Shown piece after piece: positions 39,102 through 49,390 of a DNA stretch of 64,000 nucleotides. This stretch comes from Inquilinus sp. Marseille-Q2685 (lineage in GTDB: Bacteria > Pseudomonadota > Alphaproteobacteria > DSM-16000 > Inquilinaceae), in contig NZ_CAKAKL010000001.1 of NCBI RefSeq assembly GCF_916619195.1, forward strand, positions 744,001 to 808,000, written 5' to 3'. A model generated the notes under the pieces. That model was given only the letters and a program-made list of their open reading frames with translations. It searched no databases and was not told where the DNA came from. The position numbers and the translations under genes were made by a program. Numbering within the stretch: the first letter of the stretch is position 1; every line of letters starts with the position of its first letter.

Positions 39102-39571
39102 AGATCGTCCATGATCATGGCGGCGAACTCGGCCTCCGCCACCAACGTGCCGTCGACCTTCACCTCGCCGGAGAACTTCCAGACGTTGCGGCGCTGCTGC
39201 AGCTTGCGGACATGGACCCGAAGGCTGTCGCCCGGCGTCACCGGCCGGCGGAATCGGGCGCTGTCGACGGTCATGAAGTAGACCAGCTTGCCCTTGGCGT
39301 CCTCGCCCAGCGTGGCGACGACCAGCACGGCGGCGGTCTGCGCCATGGACTCGACGATCATCACGCCCGGCATGACCGGGTAGCGCGGGAAGTGCCCCTG
39401 GAAGAAGCCCTCGTTGATGGTGACGTTCTTGATCCCGGTGCAGCTTTCGTCCGGCACCACATCGATCACGCGATCCACCAGGATCATCGGATAGCGATGC
39501 GGGATCATCTCCATGATCTTGAGGATGTCCAGCTGCGACACGTTCTTCTTGTCGCTGGCGGCTCCGTCCAT
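39098..39571 (-). CDS. fabZ: 3-hydroxyacyl-ACP dehydratase FabZ
   Basis: 157 residues, hot-dog fold. [20 protein letters not shown] and [20 protein letters not shown] carry the catalytic His and Glu region, and [17 protein letters not shown] the C-terminal half. It dehydrates 3-hydroxyacyl-ACP in fatty acid synthesis and competes with LpxA for 3-hydroxyacyl chains, explaining its place in the lpx operon. It is directly preceded by lpxD. Confidence 0.96.
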   Translation of the reverse strand: MDGAASDKKNVSQLDILKIMEMIPHRYPMILVDRVIDVVPDESCTGIKNVTINEGFFQGHFPRYPVMPGVMIVESMAQTAAVLVVATLGEDAKGKLVYFMTVDSARFRRPVTPGDSLRVHVRKLQQRRNVWKFSGEVKVDGTLVAEAEFAAMIMDDL

Positions 39572-39572
39572 C

Positions 39573-40595
39573 TCAGTCGCCCTTCCCTTCGGCTAGACGC
39601 GCTAGCATGACCTGCTGCCGGAAAAACTGCCGCTTCGGGATCGCGGGGGCGCCCACCACCTCCGCGCCGGGCTCGACATCGCGCATCACCCCCGCATTCG
39701 CGGCGATCTTCGCCCCTGCACCTATGGTGAGATGGCCCGCGACACCAGCCTTGGCAGCCAGAACGGCGAAATCGCCCAACTTGGTGCTCCCCGCCACGCC
39801 TGCCTGCGCGACGATGACGGCGCCTCGTCCGACCTGCACGTTGTGCCCGATCTGCACCAGATTATCAATCATCGCTCCCCGGCCGATCACCGTGTCCGGG
39901 CCGGCCCCGCGGTCGATCGTGGAGTTCGCCCCGACCTCGACATCGTCCTCGATGATGACGCGGCCCAGCTGCGGCAGGCGGACATGCCCCTCGGCGTCCA
40001 TGGCGAAGCCGAAGCCGTCCTGGCCGATGCGGGCGCCGGGATAGATCGTGACCCGCGCTCCGACGAGGCAATGGCTGAGCGATGCCCCCGCCCCGATCAC
40101 GCTGCGCTCGCCCAGCACCACGCCGGCGCCGACCACGGCGTTCGGCCCGATCCGGCAGAAGGATCCGATCTCGGCCCCGGCCTCGATCACGGCCCCCGGC
40201 CCGATCTCCACCCCCTCGCCGATCCGGGCCGCCGGGTCGACCGTCGCGGAGGCCGCGATGCCGGGGCGCGCCAGCGGTAACGGGAAGAAGGCCTGGGCGA
40301 TCAGCGCATAGCCCTTGTAGGGCTTCGGCGTCAGCAACAGCGCCATGCCGGCCGGCGCCCGGTCGGCCAGGGCCGGCGCGACGACGCAGGCGCCGGCCCT
40401 GCTGGCGGCGAAGGCGTCGACATATTTGCGGTTGTCGAGGAAGCTGATGTCGTCCGGGCCTGCGGCGTCGAGGGGCGCGACGCTGGCGATCGGCCGGTCC
40501 GGGTCAGCCCCCTGCGCCAGGGTCGCGCCGGCGATCTCGGCGAGGCGGCCGAGCGGGAACGGACCGGCGCTGCGAAAGAATCGCGGATCGGGCAT
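39573..40595 (-). CDS. lpxD: UDP-3-O-(3-hydroxyacyl)glucosamine N-acyltransferase
   Basis: 340 residues. The N-terminal uridine-binding domain ([20 protein letters not shown]) precedes hexapeptide repeats ([20 protein letters not shown]), [20 protein letters not shown], and [20 protein letters not shown] with the catalytic His. It adds the second acyl chain in lipid A synthesis. One base separates it from fabZ. There is no skp/ompH gene between it and bamA. Confidence 0.96.
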   Translation of the reverse strand: MPDPRFFRSAGPFPLGRLAEIAGATLAQGADPDRPIASVAPLDAAGPDDISFLDNRKYVDAFAASRAGACVVAPALADRAPAGMALLLTPKPYKGYALIAQAFFPLPLARPGIAASATVDPAARIGEGVEIGPGAVIEAGAEIGSFCRIGPNAVVGAGVVLGERSVIGAGASLSHCLVGARVTIYPGARIGQDGFGFAMDAEGHVRLPQLGRVIIEDDVEVGANSTIDRGAGPDTVIGRGAMIDNLVQIGHNVQVGRGAVIVAQAGVAGSTKLGDFAVLAAKAGVAGHLTIGAGAKIAANAGVMRDVEPGAEVVGAPAIPKRQFFRQQVMLARLAEGKGD

Positions 40596-40650
40596 GGGCG
40601 CTCTCTCTGTTCACGGCCGGCGGGCAGCGGCCATCCCGCGCCGTTCAACG

Positions 40651-40679
40651 AAAGCGGCGCCGGCCTTCGCCGGCGCCGC
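40651..40679 (-). terminator. Strong hairpin between bamA and lpxD
   Basis: An 11-bp perfect stem, GCGGCGCCGGC / GCCGGCGCCGC, with a CTTC loop (plus strand 40654-40679) is followed on the minus strand by TTTCGTT. The T-tract is short, so this may attenuate rather than end transcription between bamA and the lpx genes, or protect a transcript end. Confidence 0.55.
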
Positions 40680-40721
40680 GGGTAGCCGCGCGACCGCAGG
40701 AACGGGCCGCCGCCGCATCGA

Positions 40722-43046
40722 TCAGAATCTGGTGCCGAAGCTGATGTGCAACTGCTCCTGCTTGTCGTAGTCGCGCTTGGCGAAGGGATAGGCGTAATCA
40801 AGGCGGATCGGGCCGAAGGGCGAGGCCCAGGACACGCCGAGGCCGGCCGAGGCGCGCAGCGCCGCGTCGTCGACGATGCCGGCGCCGTGGTCGTCCGAAC
40901 CCCACAGCGTGCCGACATCGGTGAAGGCATGCCCCTGCAGGGCGAACTCGCTGGGCAGGCCGAGCGGGAAGCTGAGCTCGATCGAGCCGAGGGCGAAGTT
41001 GTTGCCGCCCAGCGCGTCCTTGTCGTCGGAGCTCAAGTCGCGCGGGCCGAGGCCGCCGGTCTGGAAGCCTCGGAACGAGTTGCCGCCCAGGAAGAACCGG
41101 TCGTTGATCCGGACGTCCTCGCCAAGGCCGAAGATGTTGCCGACCTGGCCGCCGATGTTCAGCACCATGGACTCGGTGACCGGGTAGTACCAGTCGGCGC
41201 TGAGCTGGGTCTTGAAGTAGTGCACGTCGCCGCCAAGGCCCGCCACCTCGTTCGAGAGCGTGATCCGGTAACCGTCGGTCGGGTTGATGCGGCTGTCCAG
41301 CCGGTCATAGGTCAGGGTCTGCTGCACCGCGGAGGACAGCGTGTTGCCCTCCTGCTCCTTGATGAAGCGCGAGGCGTCGTCGCTGACGTCCGAGACCTGG
41401 CGGTAGTTCAGGCGGTAGCGCAGGGTCTGCCGCAGGTTCTCGCTCAGCGGATAACCCATGCGCAGCGCGAAACCGGTGTTGGTCTCGTCGTAGGAGCTGA
41501 AGCTCTGGTTGTCGCGGGTGGTCCGGAACAGGTCGAAGCCCGCCGCGAGGTTGCGGCCGAGGAAATACGGTTCGGTGAAGCTCAGGTCGATCTGCGAGGA
41601 CACGCCGCTGAGCGAGGTCGACAGCCGCAGGTCCTGGCCACGGCCGAGCAGGTTGCGCTCGCGGATGGTGACGTCGCCGAGCGGACCGTCGCTGGTCGAG
41701 TAGCCGACGCCGAGCTGCAATTCGCCGGTCGACTGCTCAGCCACGGCGGCCTGGATCACCGTCTGGTCCGGAGCCGTGCCTGGGGTCGGCTTGATGTCGA
41801 CCTTGCTGAAGAAGCCTAGGTTGCGGATGTTGGTCTCGGACCGCTTCAGCCGCGAGGCGTTGAACGGATCGCCTTCGGCCAGTTCGAACTCGCGGCGGAT
41901 CACCTCGTCCGCGGTGCGGACGTTGCCGCTGATGTCGATGCGCTCGACGAAGACGCGCGGCCCCTCGGAGATCTCGTAGGTGATCGCGATCAGCTTCTCT
42001 TCGCGATTGCGCTGCACCGAGGGCTGGATGTCGACGAAGGCATATTGCCGGTCGCCGAGATAGGTCGTCAGGGCCTGGATCGAATCCTCGACCGACTTGC
42101 TGGAGTACCAGTCGCCTTCCTGGCTGACGATGACGGTCTGCAGCTCCTCCGGCGTCACGCCCGGCAGGGCGCTGTTGACGTCGATCTTGCCGAACTTGTA
42201 GCGCTCGCCCTCGTCGACCGTGAAGGTGATGAAGAAGCCTTCGCCGTCCGGCGCCAGCTCCGACACCGCCGAGACCACACGGAAATCGGCATAGCCGCGG
42301 TTCAGGTAGAAGCGGCGCAGCATCTCCTGGTCGACCGCGAGGCGGTCCGGGTCATAGGTGTCGTTGGAGGCGAGGATGTTCCACCACTCGGTCTCCTTGG
42401 TCAGGATCTCGTCGCGCAGCTCGCTGTTGGAGAAGGCACGGTTGCCGACGAAGTTGATCCGCTCGATCTTGGCGAGGTCGCCCTCGCGGATCTCGAACAC
42501 CAGGTTCACGCGGTTCTGGTCGAGCTTGATGATCTTCGGCTCGACCGCGACGGCGAAGCGGCCGCTGCGGCGATAGAGCTGCTGGATGCGGTCGGCGTCG
42601 CTTTGCGCCTTGGTCCGGGTATAGACCTGCCGCGGGCGCTCCTCGATCTCCGCCGTCAACTTGGTGTCGTCGAAGCGGTCGTTCCCCTCGAACGCGATCT
42701 CGTTGATGATCGGGTTCTCTTCGACAGTCACCACGAGGCTGGAGCCCTCGCGCCGGATCTGGACGTTGGAGAACAGGCCGGTCGCGAACAGGCTCTTGAC
42801 GGATTCGTCGACGCCGCGGTCGCTGTAGTCGTCACCCGGCTTGATCGCCATGTAGGAGATCACGGTGGCGGGCTCGATCCGCTGCGATCCCTCGACCTTG
42901 ACGTCGGCGATGGTCCCTCCGCCGCGGGTCTGCGCCGGCGCCGCCATGGGCGCGGTACCAAGAGCGACAGCCGCCACGGCCGCGAGCCAGAGTCGGGAGG
43001 TCACGGTCGACATCGGTTTCTGCTTTCCCCTCAAACTCACACCCAT
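40722..43046 (-). CDS. bamA: Outer-membrane protein assembly factor BamA
   Basis: 774 residues from the upstream ATG, with an in-frame ATG at 43013 (MSTVTSRLWLAAVAAVALG) that may be the real start, since the signal peptide begins there. Five POTRA repeats follow (IADVKVEGSQRIEPATVISY, IERINFVGNRAFSNSELRDE, FVERIDISGNVRTADEVIRR), then a 16-strand barrel ending LHISFGTRF with the terminal aromatic residue. GLGPRDLSSDDKDALGGN holds the loop-6 region, though its VRGF motif reads FRGF here. It inserts barrel proteins into the outer membrane. It follows rseP after 118 bases. Confidence 0.95.
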   Translation of the reverse strand: MGVSLRGKQKPMSTVTSRLWLAAVAAVALGTAPMAAPAQTRGGGTIADVKVEGSQRIEPATVISYMAIKPGDDYSDRGVDESVKSLFATGLFSNVQIRREGSSLVVTVEENPIINEIAFEGNDRFDDTKLTAEIEERPRQVYTRTKAQSDADRIQQLYRRSGRFAVAVEPKIIKLDQNRVNLVFEIREGDLAKIERINFVGNRAFSNSELRDEILTKETEWWNILASNDTYDPDRLAVDQEMLRRFYLNRGYADFRVVSAVSELAPDGEGFFITFTVDEGERYKFGKIDVNSALPGVTPEELQTVIVSQEGDWYSSKSVEDSIQALTTYLGDRQYAFVDIQPSVQRNREEKLIAITYEISEGPRVFVERIDISGNVRTADEVIRREFELAEGDPFNASRLKRSETNIRNLGFFSKVDIKPTPGTAPDQTVIQAAVAEQSTGELQLGVGYSTSDGPLGDVTIRERNLLGRGQDLRLSTSLSGVSSQIDLSFTEPYFLGRNLAAGFDLFRTTRDNQSFSSYDETNTGFALRMGYPLSENLRQTLRYRLNYRQVSDVSDDASRFIKEQEGNTLSSAVQQTLTYDRLDSRINPTDGYRITLSNEVAGLGGDVHYFKTQLSADWYYPVTESMVLNIGGQVGNIFGLGEDVRINDRFFLGGNSFRGFQTGGLGPRDLSSDDKDALGGNNFALGSIELSFPLGLPSEFALQGHAFTDVGTLWGSDDHGAGIVDDAALRASAGLGVSWASPFGPIRLDYAYPFAKRDYDKQEQLHISFGTRF

Positions 43047-43164
43047 GCCTCTCGCCCCCGACCGGTCGGACGCGAAAGGTTTGACGAACGACCGCCGCCC
43101 CCCAGCATCAGCGGCTGCGGACCCGGCGAGTCACCCCCGCCGTGATCCGGTAACACGTCCCGGC

Positions 43165-44280
43165 TCAGGACACCAAGCCTTTGAAAAAGGCCACAACCTT
43201 GAGTTGGACCAGGTCGTTCCAGGTCGCGAAGAGCATCAGGGTTAATACCAAAGCAAGCCCAAGGCGGAAACCGTATTCTTGGGCGCGCGCGCCGAGCGGA
43301 CGGCCGCGGATCGCCTCGATGGCGCAGAACAGCAGATGGCCGCCGTCGAGCATCGGGATCGGCACCAGGTTGATCAGGCCGAGATTGATCGACAGGATCG
43401 CCATGAACCAGAGCAGCGCCACGATGCCGACCTGGTAAACCTCGCCCGACATCTGGGCGATGCGGATCGGGCCGCCGAGATCCTCGGTGCCGCGCTGGCC
43501 GGAGACCATCTGGCCGAGCGCCGAGGCGGTCATCGACACGATCTCCCAGCTCTCGGTGACCGCCATCCGCGCCGCTTCGGCGACGCCGTAGGGCCCGGTG
43601 TCGGCGGCGATGCCGAGGCGCCAGATGGTGGCCGAACCGCCATCGGTCGTCGGCACCGTCTCCTGCCGCGGAGTCAGGGCGAAGCTCAGCGCCTCGCCGT
43701 CGCGGTCGACGCCGATCGTCACGGCCTTGCCGTTGCCGTTGCGGATGGCGATGCCGAGCTCGGCGAAGCGGTCGACCGCGGTGCCGTCGATGCTGGTGAT
43801 CCGGTCCCCCGACCGGACCCCCGCCTCGGCCGCGGCGCCGCCCGGCGACACCTCGCCCACCACCGCCGGCGGGAAGGGATGGCCGCCGATCAGGAACAGG
43901 AAGAACAGGGCGACGATCGAGAACAGGAAATTCGCGATCGGCCCGGCGGCGGCGATGGCGGCGCGCTGGCCCACCGGCTTGTGGTGGAACGACACCGCCC
44001 GCTGGTCTTCGCTCATGCCGTCCAGCGCCGCGCTCGCCGGGCTGGAGGCCGCGTCGGCGTCGCCGAACATCTTCACATAGCCGCCGAGCGGCACGACGCT
44101 GAACTTCCAGCGGGTGCCGTGCCGGTCGTTGAAGCCGAACAGCTCCGGCCCGAAGCCGATCGAGAAGATCTCGACCCGGACCCCGTTGCGGCGGGCGACC
44201 CAGTAGTGGCCGAACTCGTGCACGAAGACCAGGACGGTCAGCACGACCAAGAACGGGATCAGATAGGTGAACAGCGTCAT
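43165..44280 (-). CDS. rseP: Site-2 zinc metalloprotease RseP
   Basis: 371 residues. The zinc site HEFGH (about 21-25) lies in the first membrane helix (LVVLTVLVFVHEFGHYWVAR), one PDZ domain occupies roughly 125-200 (VGEVSPGGAAAEAGVRSGDR), and the second motif LVPIPMLDGGHLLFCAIEAI gives the Asp ligand in the third helix. It cleaves membrane-embedded anti-sigma factors and signal peptides. Its place between dxr and bamA is the conserved proteobacterial order. Confidence 0.95.
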   Translation of the reverse strand: MTLFTYLIPFLVVLTVLVFVHEFGHYWVARRNGVRVEIFSIGFGPELFGFNDRHGTRWKFSVVPLGGYVKMFGDADAASSPASAALDGMSEDQRAVSFHHKPVGQRAAIAAAGPIANFLFSIVALFFLFLIGGHPFPPAVVGEVSPGGAAAEAGVRSGDRITSIDGTAVDRFAELGIAIRNGNGKAVTIGVDRDGEALSFALTPRQETVPTTDGGSATIWRLGIAADTGPYGVAEAARMAVTESWEIVSMTASALGQMVSGQRGTEDLGGPIRIAQMSGEVYQVGIVALLWFMAILSINLGLINLVPIPMLDGGHLLFCAIEAIRGRPLGARAQEYGFRLGLALVLTLMLFATWNDLVQLKVVAFFKGLVS

Positions 44281-44328
44281 ACGGTCCTCTCGGCCAGAGA
44301 GCCTATGTAGGCCCGCTCGCCCGCGAAT

Positions 44329-45489
44329 TCAAAGCGCAGCGGCGTGCCGTCGCGCCTCTGCGTCGATGGCGAACACCTCGTCCAGAGTCGCCACAGCTTG
44401 TGCCGGAATCATGGCAAGGGTGCTCTCGACGATGCGCTCGATGTCGAGGAAGCCGATCCGCCCCTCCAGGAACGCCGCCACCGCCACCTCGTTGGCGGCG
44501 TTCAGCACGGTCGCGGCCGAACCGCCCTGCCGCAGGCACTCCCGGGTCAGCCGCAGCGCCGGGAACCGCTCCGGGTCCGGCTGCTGGAAGTCCAGCCGGG
44601 CGATCCGGGCCAGGTCCAGCGCGGCGCAGGGCGTCTCCATCCGCTCCGGCCAGGCCAGGGTGTAGGCGATCGGCACCCGCATGTCGGGCACCCCCAGCTG
44701 GGCCAGCACCGAGCCGTCGGCGTAGTCGACCAGGCTGTGGATCACCGACTGGGGATGGACCACGATCTCGATCCGGTCCTCCGGCATCGCGAAGAGGTGC
44801 GAGGCCTCGATCAGCTCGAGCCCCTTGTTCATCATGGTGGCGCTGTCGACCGAGATCTTGGCGCCCATGCTCCAGTTCGGATGCGCCACCGCCTGGGCCG
44901 GCGTGGCCGCCGCCATGCGCTTGCGGCTCCATTCCCGGAACGGCCCGCCGGAGGCGGTCAGGATCAGCCGCCGCACCTTCTCGCCGGGCTGGAACACCTG
45001 GAAGATGGCGTTGTGCTCGCTGTCCACCGGCAGCAGCGTGGCGCCGTGCTTCCGCACCTCGGCCATCATCAGCCCGCCGGCGCAGACTAGGCACTCCTTG
45101 TTGGCGAAGGCGACCATGGCGCCGCGCCGGATCGCGGTCAGGATCGGCTGCAAGCCGGCGGCGCCGACGATCGCGCCCATCACCCATTCCGCCGGCCGGG
45201 CCGCAGCCGCCACCACCGCCTCCGCCCCGCCCGCGGCCTCGATGCCGCTGCCGGACAGGGCGGCCTTCAGCGCCGGATAGGCTGCCTCGTCGGCCACCGC
45301 GGCGTAACGGGCGCCGAGCTGCCGGGCGATCGCCGCCAGCCGCTCCGCATCCTTGTTGGCCGTCACCGCCTCGACCGTGAAGCGTTCCGGCGACCGGCCG
45401 ATCAGGTCGACGGTGCTGGCGCCGACCGAGCCGGTGGCGCCGAGGATGGTGACGGAGCGCGGAGCGTCCGGGGATGGGGCGGAGATCAT
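44329..45489 (-). CDS. dxr: 1-deoxy-D-xylulose-5-phosphate reductoisomerase
   Basis: 386 residues. SVTILGATGSVGASTVDLIG binds NADPH, VDSEHNAIFQVFQ carries metal ligands, LTASGGPFREW is the substrate flap region, and MNKGLELIEASHLF completes the site. It makes methylerythritol phosphate, the committed step of the MEP isoprenoid route that also supplies UppS. ATG overlaps the cdsA stop (ATGA). Confidence 0.96.
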   Translation of the reverse strand: MISAPSPDAPRSVTILGATGSVGASTVDLIGRSPERFTVEAVTANKDAERLAAIARQLGARYAAVADEAAYPALKAALSGSGIEAAGGAEAVVAAAARPAEWVMGAIVGAAGLQPILTAIRRGAMVAFANKECLVCAGGLMMAEVRKHGATLLPVDSEHNAIFQVFQPGEKVRRLILTASGGPFREWSRKRMAAATPAQAVAHPNWSMGAKISVDSATMMNKGLELIEASHLFAMPEDRIEIVVHPQSVIHSLVDYADGSVLAQLGVPDMRVPIAYTLAWPERMETPCAALDLARIARLDFQQPDPERFPALRLTRECLRQGGSAATVLNAANEVAVAAFLEGRIGFLDIERIVESTLAMIPAQAVATLDEVFAIDAEARRHAAAL

Positions 45490-46313
45490 CTGAAGGACAT
45501 ATCCAGAAGGGCTGTGAACAAGGCGAAGAGCGGCGCCGCAGCCAGCAGGCCGTCGATCCGGTCGAGCACGCCGCCATGGCCGGGGATCAGGTCGCCGCTG
45601 TCCTTGACGCCGTAGCGGCGCTTGATCGCGGATTCGGCGAGGTCTCCGGCCTGCGCCACCAGGGCGAGCAGCGCGGCACCGGGGACGGCGAGGATCGTCG
45701 CGCCGGCGCGGTGCAGCACGGCGATCGCGGCGGCTCCGGCCACGGCCGCCAGGCCGGCGCCGCCGATCAGCCCGGCCCAGGTCTTCTTCGGGCTCAGCCG
45801 GGGCGCCAACCTGGGGCCGCCGATCCAGCGGCCGAAGATGTAGCCGCCGATATCCGTGGCCCAGACCACCAGCAGCAGCCAGATCACCGGCTGCCAGCCG
45901 TCCTGGCGCAGATGCAGCAGTGCGACCACGGTCAGGCCGAGATAGGGCAGCCCCAGCGCCGGCATCCGGCCGGGCGTGCCGAGGCGCAGGTTGACGGCGA
46001 TATCGAAGGCCGCCGTCGCCGCGGCCAGCACGATCAGGCCGGCGACGGCGCCGGCACAGCCCGTGGCGATGGTGACCGCGACGATGCCCACGCCAGCGCA
46101 CAGCCGGGCCCAGCCGGGGGGCGGCCGCCGCAGCACCAGCCGCAGCCATTCGTCGACGCCGAGCACGCCGAGCAGCGCGACGATGACCGCGAACTCCCAT
46201 TGGCCAACATAGACGGCGGCGAGGATCAGCGGTCCGAGAACGAGGCTGGAGAGGATCCGCAGCGAGAGGTTGCTGCGCTTGGCCTGCGGGCTATTGGCCA
46301 CCGACGGCGCCAT
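45486..46313 (-). CDS. cdsA: Phosphatidate cytidylyltransferase
   Basis: 275 residues with about eight membrane segments. The signature SPKKTWAGLIGGAGLAAVAG and the catalytic end QAGDLAESAIKRRYGVKDSG with PGHGGVLDRIDGLL are intact. It makes CDP-diacylglycerol for phospholipid synthesis. The start MAPSVANSPQAKRSN overlaps the end of uppS by 23 bases in another frame. Confidence 0.95.
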   Translation of the reverse strand: MAPSVANSPQAKRSNLSLRILSSLVLGPLILAAVYVGQWEFAVIVALLGVLGVDEWLRLVLRRPPPGWARLCAGVGIVAVTIATGCAGAVAGLIVLAAATAAFDIAVNLRLGTPGRMPALGLPYLGLTVVALLHLRQDGWQPVIWLLLVVWATDIGGYIFGRWIGGPRLAPRLSPKKTWAGLIGGAGLAAVAGAAAIAVLHRAGATILAVPGAALLALVAQAGDLAESAIKRRYGVKDSGDLIPGHGGVLDRIDGLLAAAPLFALFTALLDMSFR

Positions 46314-47025
46314 AGCGACGTTCCCGCCGCCGGAACTCGGCGAGGGCGGCCTCCAGGTCGGCATGGCCGAAATCCGGCCACAGCGTGTCGACGAAGATCA
46401 GCTCGGCATAGGCCGCCTGCCACAGCAGAAAGTTGCTGATCCGCTGCTCGCCGCTGGTGCGGATGATCAGGTCGGGATCAGGCAGGTCGGCGGTGAACAG
46501 CCGGTCGGCGAACAGCTGCTCGTCGATGGCGTCCGGCGACAGGGCGCCCGACGCGACCTCGCGCGCCACCCGGCGCGCCGCCTCGCTGATCTCCTGCCGG
46601 GCGCCGTAGCTGAGCGCGACGGTGAGGTTGAGGCGGGTGTTGTCCTGGGTCAGCGCTTCGCTCTCGGCCAGGAGATCGACGATGTCCGGGGCCAGCCGGC
46701 CGCGGTCGCCGATGAAGCGCAGCCGCACGCCCTTCTTGTGCAGGGCCTTGAGCTCGCCGCGCAGGAAGAAGCGCAGCAGCTTCATCAGCTCGCCGACCTC
46801 GAGGATCGGCCGGCGCCAGTTCTCGGTCGAGAAGCCGAACAGCGTCAGATAGCCGACATCGAGCGCGATCGCGGCGTCGATCGTCCGCTGGACGGCATGG
46901 ACACCCTGGCGATGGCCGATCGCGCGCGGCAGGCCCTGGGCGGTCGCCCAGCGGCCGTTGCCGTCCATGATGATCGCGACATGGAGCGCGGGCTGGTCCT
47001 CGGTCTTGGGGGCGAAACGGTGCAT
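46291..47025 (-). CDS. uppS: Isoprenyl (undecaprenyl) diphosphate synthase
   Basis: 244 residues. HVAIIMDGNGRWATAQGLPR holds the catalytic Asp, GHRQGVHAVQRTIDAAIALD and YLTLFGFSTENWRRP follow, and DLIIRTSGEQRISNFLLWQA closes the active site. It makes the C55 carrier lipid for peptidoglycan and polysaccharide. It starts 8 bases after the frr stop. Confidence 0.97.
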   Translation of the reverse strand: MHRFAPKTEDQPALHVAIIMDGNGRWATAQGLPRAIGHRQGVHAVQRTIDAAIALDVGYLTLFGFSTENWRRPILEVGELMKLLRFFLRGELKALHKKGVRLRFIGDRGRLAPDIVDLLAESEALTQDNTRLNLTVALSYGARQEISEAARRVAREVASGALSPDAIDEQLFADRLFTADLPDPDLIIRTSGEQRISNFLLWQAAYAELIFVDTLWPDFGHADLEAALAEFRRRERRYGAVGGQ

Positions 47026-47033
47026 CCCGCTGC

Positions 47034-47591
47034 TCAGACCTGGAGGATTTCTCTTTCCTTCTGCGCCGCCGCTTCGTCAATCTCGCGGATCCGGGCGTCG
47101 GTCAAGGCCTGGATCTTGTCGGCCAGGCGCTTGTGCTCGTCCTCGGAGATCTCGTGGTCCTTCTCCGCCCGCTTCAGCGCGTCCATGCCGTCGCGGCGGA
47201 CGTTGCGCACAGCGACGCGAGCGGCCTCGGCATATTTGCCGGCGACCTTGGTCAGCTCGCGCCGGCGCTCCTCGCTCAGCTCCGGCAGCGGGACGCGGAC
47301 GGTCTGGCCCTCGGTCTGCGGGTTCAGGCCCAGGCCGGAATCACGGATCGCCTTTTCCACCGACTTGACCGCGCTGCGGTCCCAGACGGTCACCGTCAGC
47401 ATCCGCGGCTCCGGCACGCCGATGGTGCCGACCTGGTTCAGCGGCATCTGGGCGCCGTAGACGTCGACCGTGATCGGCTCGAGCAGGCTGATGCTGGCGC
47501 GGCCGGTGCGCAGTCCGGCAAGATCCTTGCGCAGGGACTCCAGAGCACCCGCCATGCGGCGGGAGATGTCGTCGAGATCGGCTTTGGCCAC
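47034..47591 (-). CDS. frr: Ribosome recycling factor
   Basis: 185 residues, the exact family length. [40 protein letters not shown] and [20 protein letters not shown] are the conserved blocks of the two-domain L-shape. It splits post-termination ribosomes with EF-G. It starts 2 bases after the pyrH stop. Confidence 0.97.
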   Translation of the reverse strand: MAKADLDDISRRMAGALESLRKDLAGLRTGRASISLLEPITVDVYGAQMPLNQVGTIGVPEPRMLTVTVWDRSAVKSVEKAIRDSGLGLNPQTEGQTVRVPLPELSEERRRELTKVAGKYAEAARVAVRNVRRDGMDALKRAEKDHEISEDEHKRLADKIQALTDARIREIDEAAAQKEREILQV

Positions 47592-47593
47592 GC

Positions 47594-48319
47594 TCAGCCC
47601 TCCTCGGTCACGATGGTGTAGCGTCCCTGCCCTGCGACCACCTCCGCGAACGCGCCATGCTCGTTGATGGAGAAGACCAGGATCGGGATCTTGTTCTCAC
47701 GGGCCAGCGAGATCGCCGCATGATCCATGACGCGGAGATCTTTCGCCAGCACGTCCATATAGGTCAAGCGATCGAAGCGCTTGGCCCCGGCGACCCTGAG
47801 CGGGTCGGCGTCGTAGACACCGTCGACCTGCTTGCCCATGAGCATGGCGTCGCAGCCCATCTCGGAGGCCCGCAGCGCGGCGCCGGTGTCGGTGGTGAAG
47901 AACGGGTTGCCGGTGCCGGCGACGAAGATGACGACGCGGCCCTTCTCCATGTGCCGGATCGCCCGGCGCCGGATGTAGGGCTCGCACACCGTCTGCATCG
48001 GGATGGCCGACACCACGCGGGTGTGCAGGCCCTTGTGCTCGCAGGCGCTCTGCAGCGCCAGGCCGTTCATCACCGTGGCCAGCATGCCCATGTAGTCGGC
48101 GGTGGCGCGCTCGATGCCCGAGGCGGCGCCGCTGATGCCGCGGAAGATGTTGCCGCCGCCGACCACCATGCAGACCTCGACGCCGAGGGCGTGGACCTGC
48201 GCGACGTCATCGGCGATGCGATCCACGATCTTCGGGTCGATGCCGTAGTCCTGGTCGCCCATCAGGGCTTCCCCGGAAATCTTCAACAGCACCCGTCGAT
48301 ACTGGGCCGCCTTCGCCAT
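47594..48319 (-). CDS. pyrH: UMP kinase
   Basis: 241 residues. [40 protein letters not shown] and [20 protein letters not shown] are amino-acid-kinase motifs specific to bacterial UMP kinase. It makes UDP and is usually GTP-activated, UTP-inhibited. In the conserved rpsB-tsf-pyrH-frr string. Confidence 0.97.
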   Translation of the reverse strand: MAKAAQYRRVLLKISGEALMGDQDYGIDPKIVDRIADDVAQVHALGVEVCMVVGGGNIFRGISGAASGIERATADYMGMLATVMNGLALQSACEHKGLHTRVVSAIPMQTVCEPYIRRRAIRHMEKGRVVIFVAGTGNPFFTTDTGAALRASEMGCDAMLMGKQVDGVYDADPLRVAGAKRFDRLTYMDVLAKDLRVMDHAAISLARENKIPILVFSINEHGAFAEVVAGQGRYTIVTEEG

Positions 48320-48359
48320 GTCGCTCCACTCCCCTCAGCGCCGCCGATCTGGTTCCGGT

Positions 48360-49286
48360 TCAGCGGCCCAGCGTGGCCGCCACTTCCGCCGCGAAGTCGC
48401 CCTGCTCCTTCTCGATGCCCTCGCCGAGCACGAAGCGGACGAAGCCGGTCACGCTGACCGGGGCGCCGACATCCTTGGCGGCATCCTCGATCGCCTTCCG
48501 GACCTTGGTCTCACCGTCCAGGACCCAGACCTGCTCGTGCAGCACCACTTCCTCGTAGTACTTGCGCAGCCGGCCCTCGACCATCTTCTCGATGATCGCC
48601 TCGGGCTTGCCGCTGGCGCGGGCCTGCTCGACCAGCACGGCGCGCTCACGCTCGAGGTTGCTGGCGTCGACATCGGCGATGTGCAGCGCCTCCGGCCGGG
48701 CCGCCGCGACATGCATCGCGATCTGCTTGCCGAAGGCTTCGAGCTTGGCCTTGTCGCCGGTCGATTCCAGCGCCACCAGCACGCCGATCTTGCCCAGGCC
48801 CGGCGCGACCGGGCTGTGGATATAGGCGGCGACGACGCCATTCGAGACGTTCAGGGCCTGGCTGCGGCGCAGGCTGATGTTCTCGCCGATGGTGGCGACC
48901 AGATGGGTCACCTCCTCGGCGGCGGTACGGCCGGTGCCGGGATACGGGCTGGCGGCCAGTGCCTCGACGTCGCCATTCGCCTTGAGGGCGAGGTCGGCCA
49001 GGGTCGAGACCAGACCCTGGAACTTGTCGTTGCGCGACACGAAGTCGGTCTCGGAATTGACCTCGACCAGCACGCCGCGGGTGCCCTCGACGGCGGCGCC
49101 GACCAGGCCCTCGGCGGCAACGCGGCCGGCCTTCTTGGCGGCAGCGGCCAAGCCCTTCTTGCGCAGCCAGTCGACCGCGGCCTCGAGATCGCCGCCGCTC
49201 TCGCCCAGCGCCTTCTTGCAATCCATCATGCCGGCGCCGGTCTTCTCACGAAGCTCCTTCACCAGCGCTGCGGTAATCTCCGCCAT
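48360..49286 (-). CDS. tsf: Elongation factor Ts
   Basis: 308 residues. [20 protein letters not shown] with [20 protein letters not shown] is the UBA-like N-terminus, and [17 protein letters not shown] contains the TDFV motif that displaces magnesium in EF-Tu. It is the nucleotide exchange factor for EF-Tu. Start chosen at the standard MAEIT. Confidence 0.97.
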   Translation of the reverse strand: MAEITAALVKELREKTGAGMMDCKKALGESGGDLEAAVDWLRKKGLAAAAKKAGRVAAEGLVGAAVEGTRGVLVEVNSETDFVSRNDKFQGLVSTLADLALKANGDVEALAASPYPGTGRTAAEEVTHLVATIGENISLRRSQALNVSNGVVAAYIHSPVAPGLGKIGVLVALESTGDKAKLEAFGKQIAMHVAAARPEALHIADVDASNLERERAVLVEQARASGKPEAIIEKMVEGRLRKYYEEVVLHEQVWVLDGETKVRKAIEDAAKDVGAPVSVTGFVRFVLGEGIEKEQGDFAAEVAATLGR

Positions 49287-49352
49287 ATCGTCCTCGCATC
49301 CGTTCGTTCGGCACCGCGCCCATGCGGTCGCAGGCGCCCTCATCGACAGAAA

Positions 49353-49375
49353 GGGGCGGCTTTCTGGGCCGCCCC
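49353..49375 (-). terminator. rpsB-tsf intergenic hairpin
   Basis: GGGGCGGC / GCCGCCCC, 8 bp with a 7-base loop, is followed on the minus strand by CCTTTCTGTC. Attenuation between rpsB and tsf is common in bacteria and sets their unequal expression. The short T-tract suggests partial termination. Confidence 0.5.
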
Positions 49376-49390
49376 TGCTTCGCTCTCGGC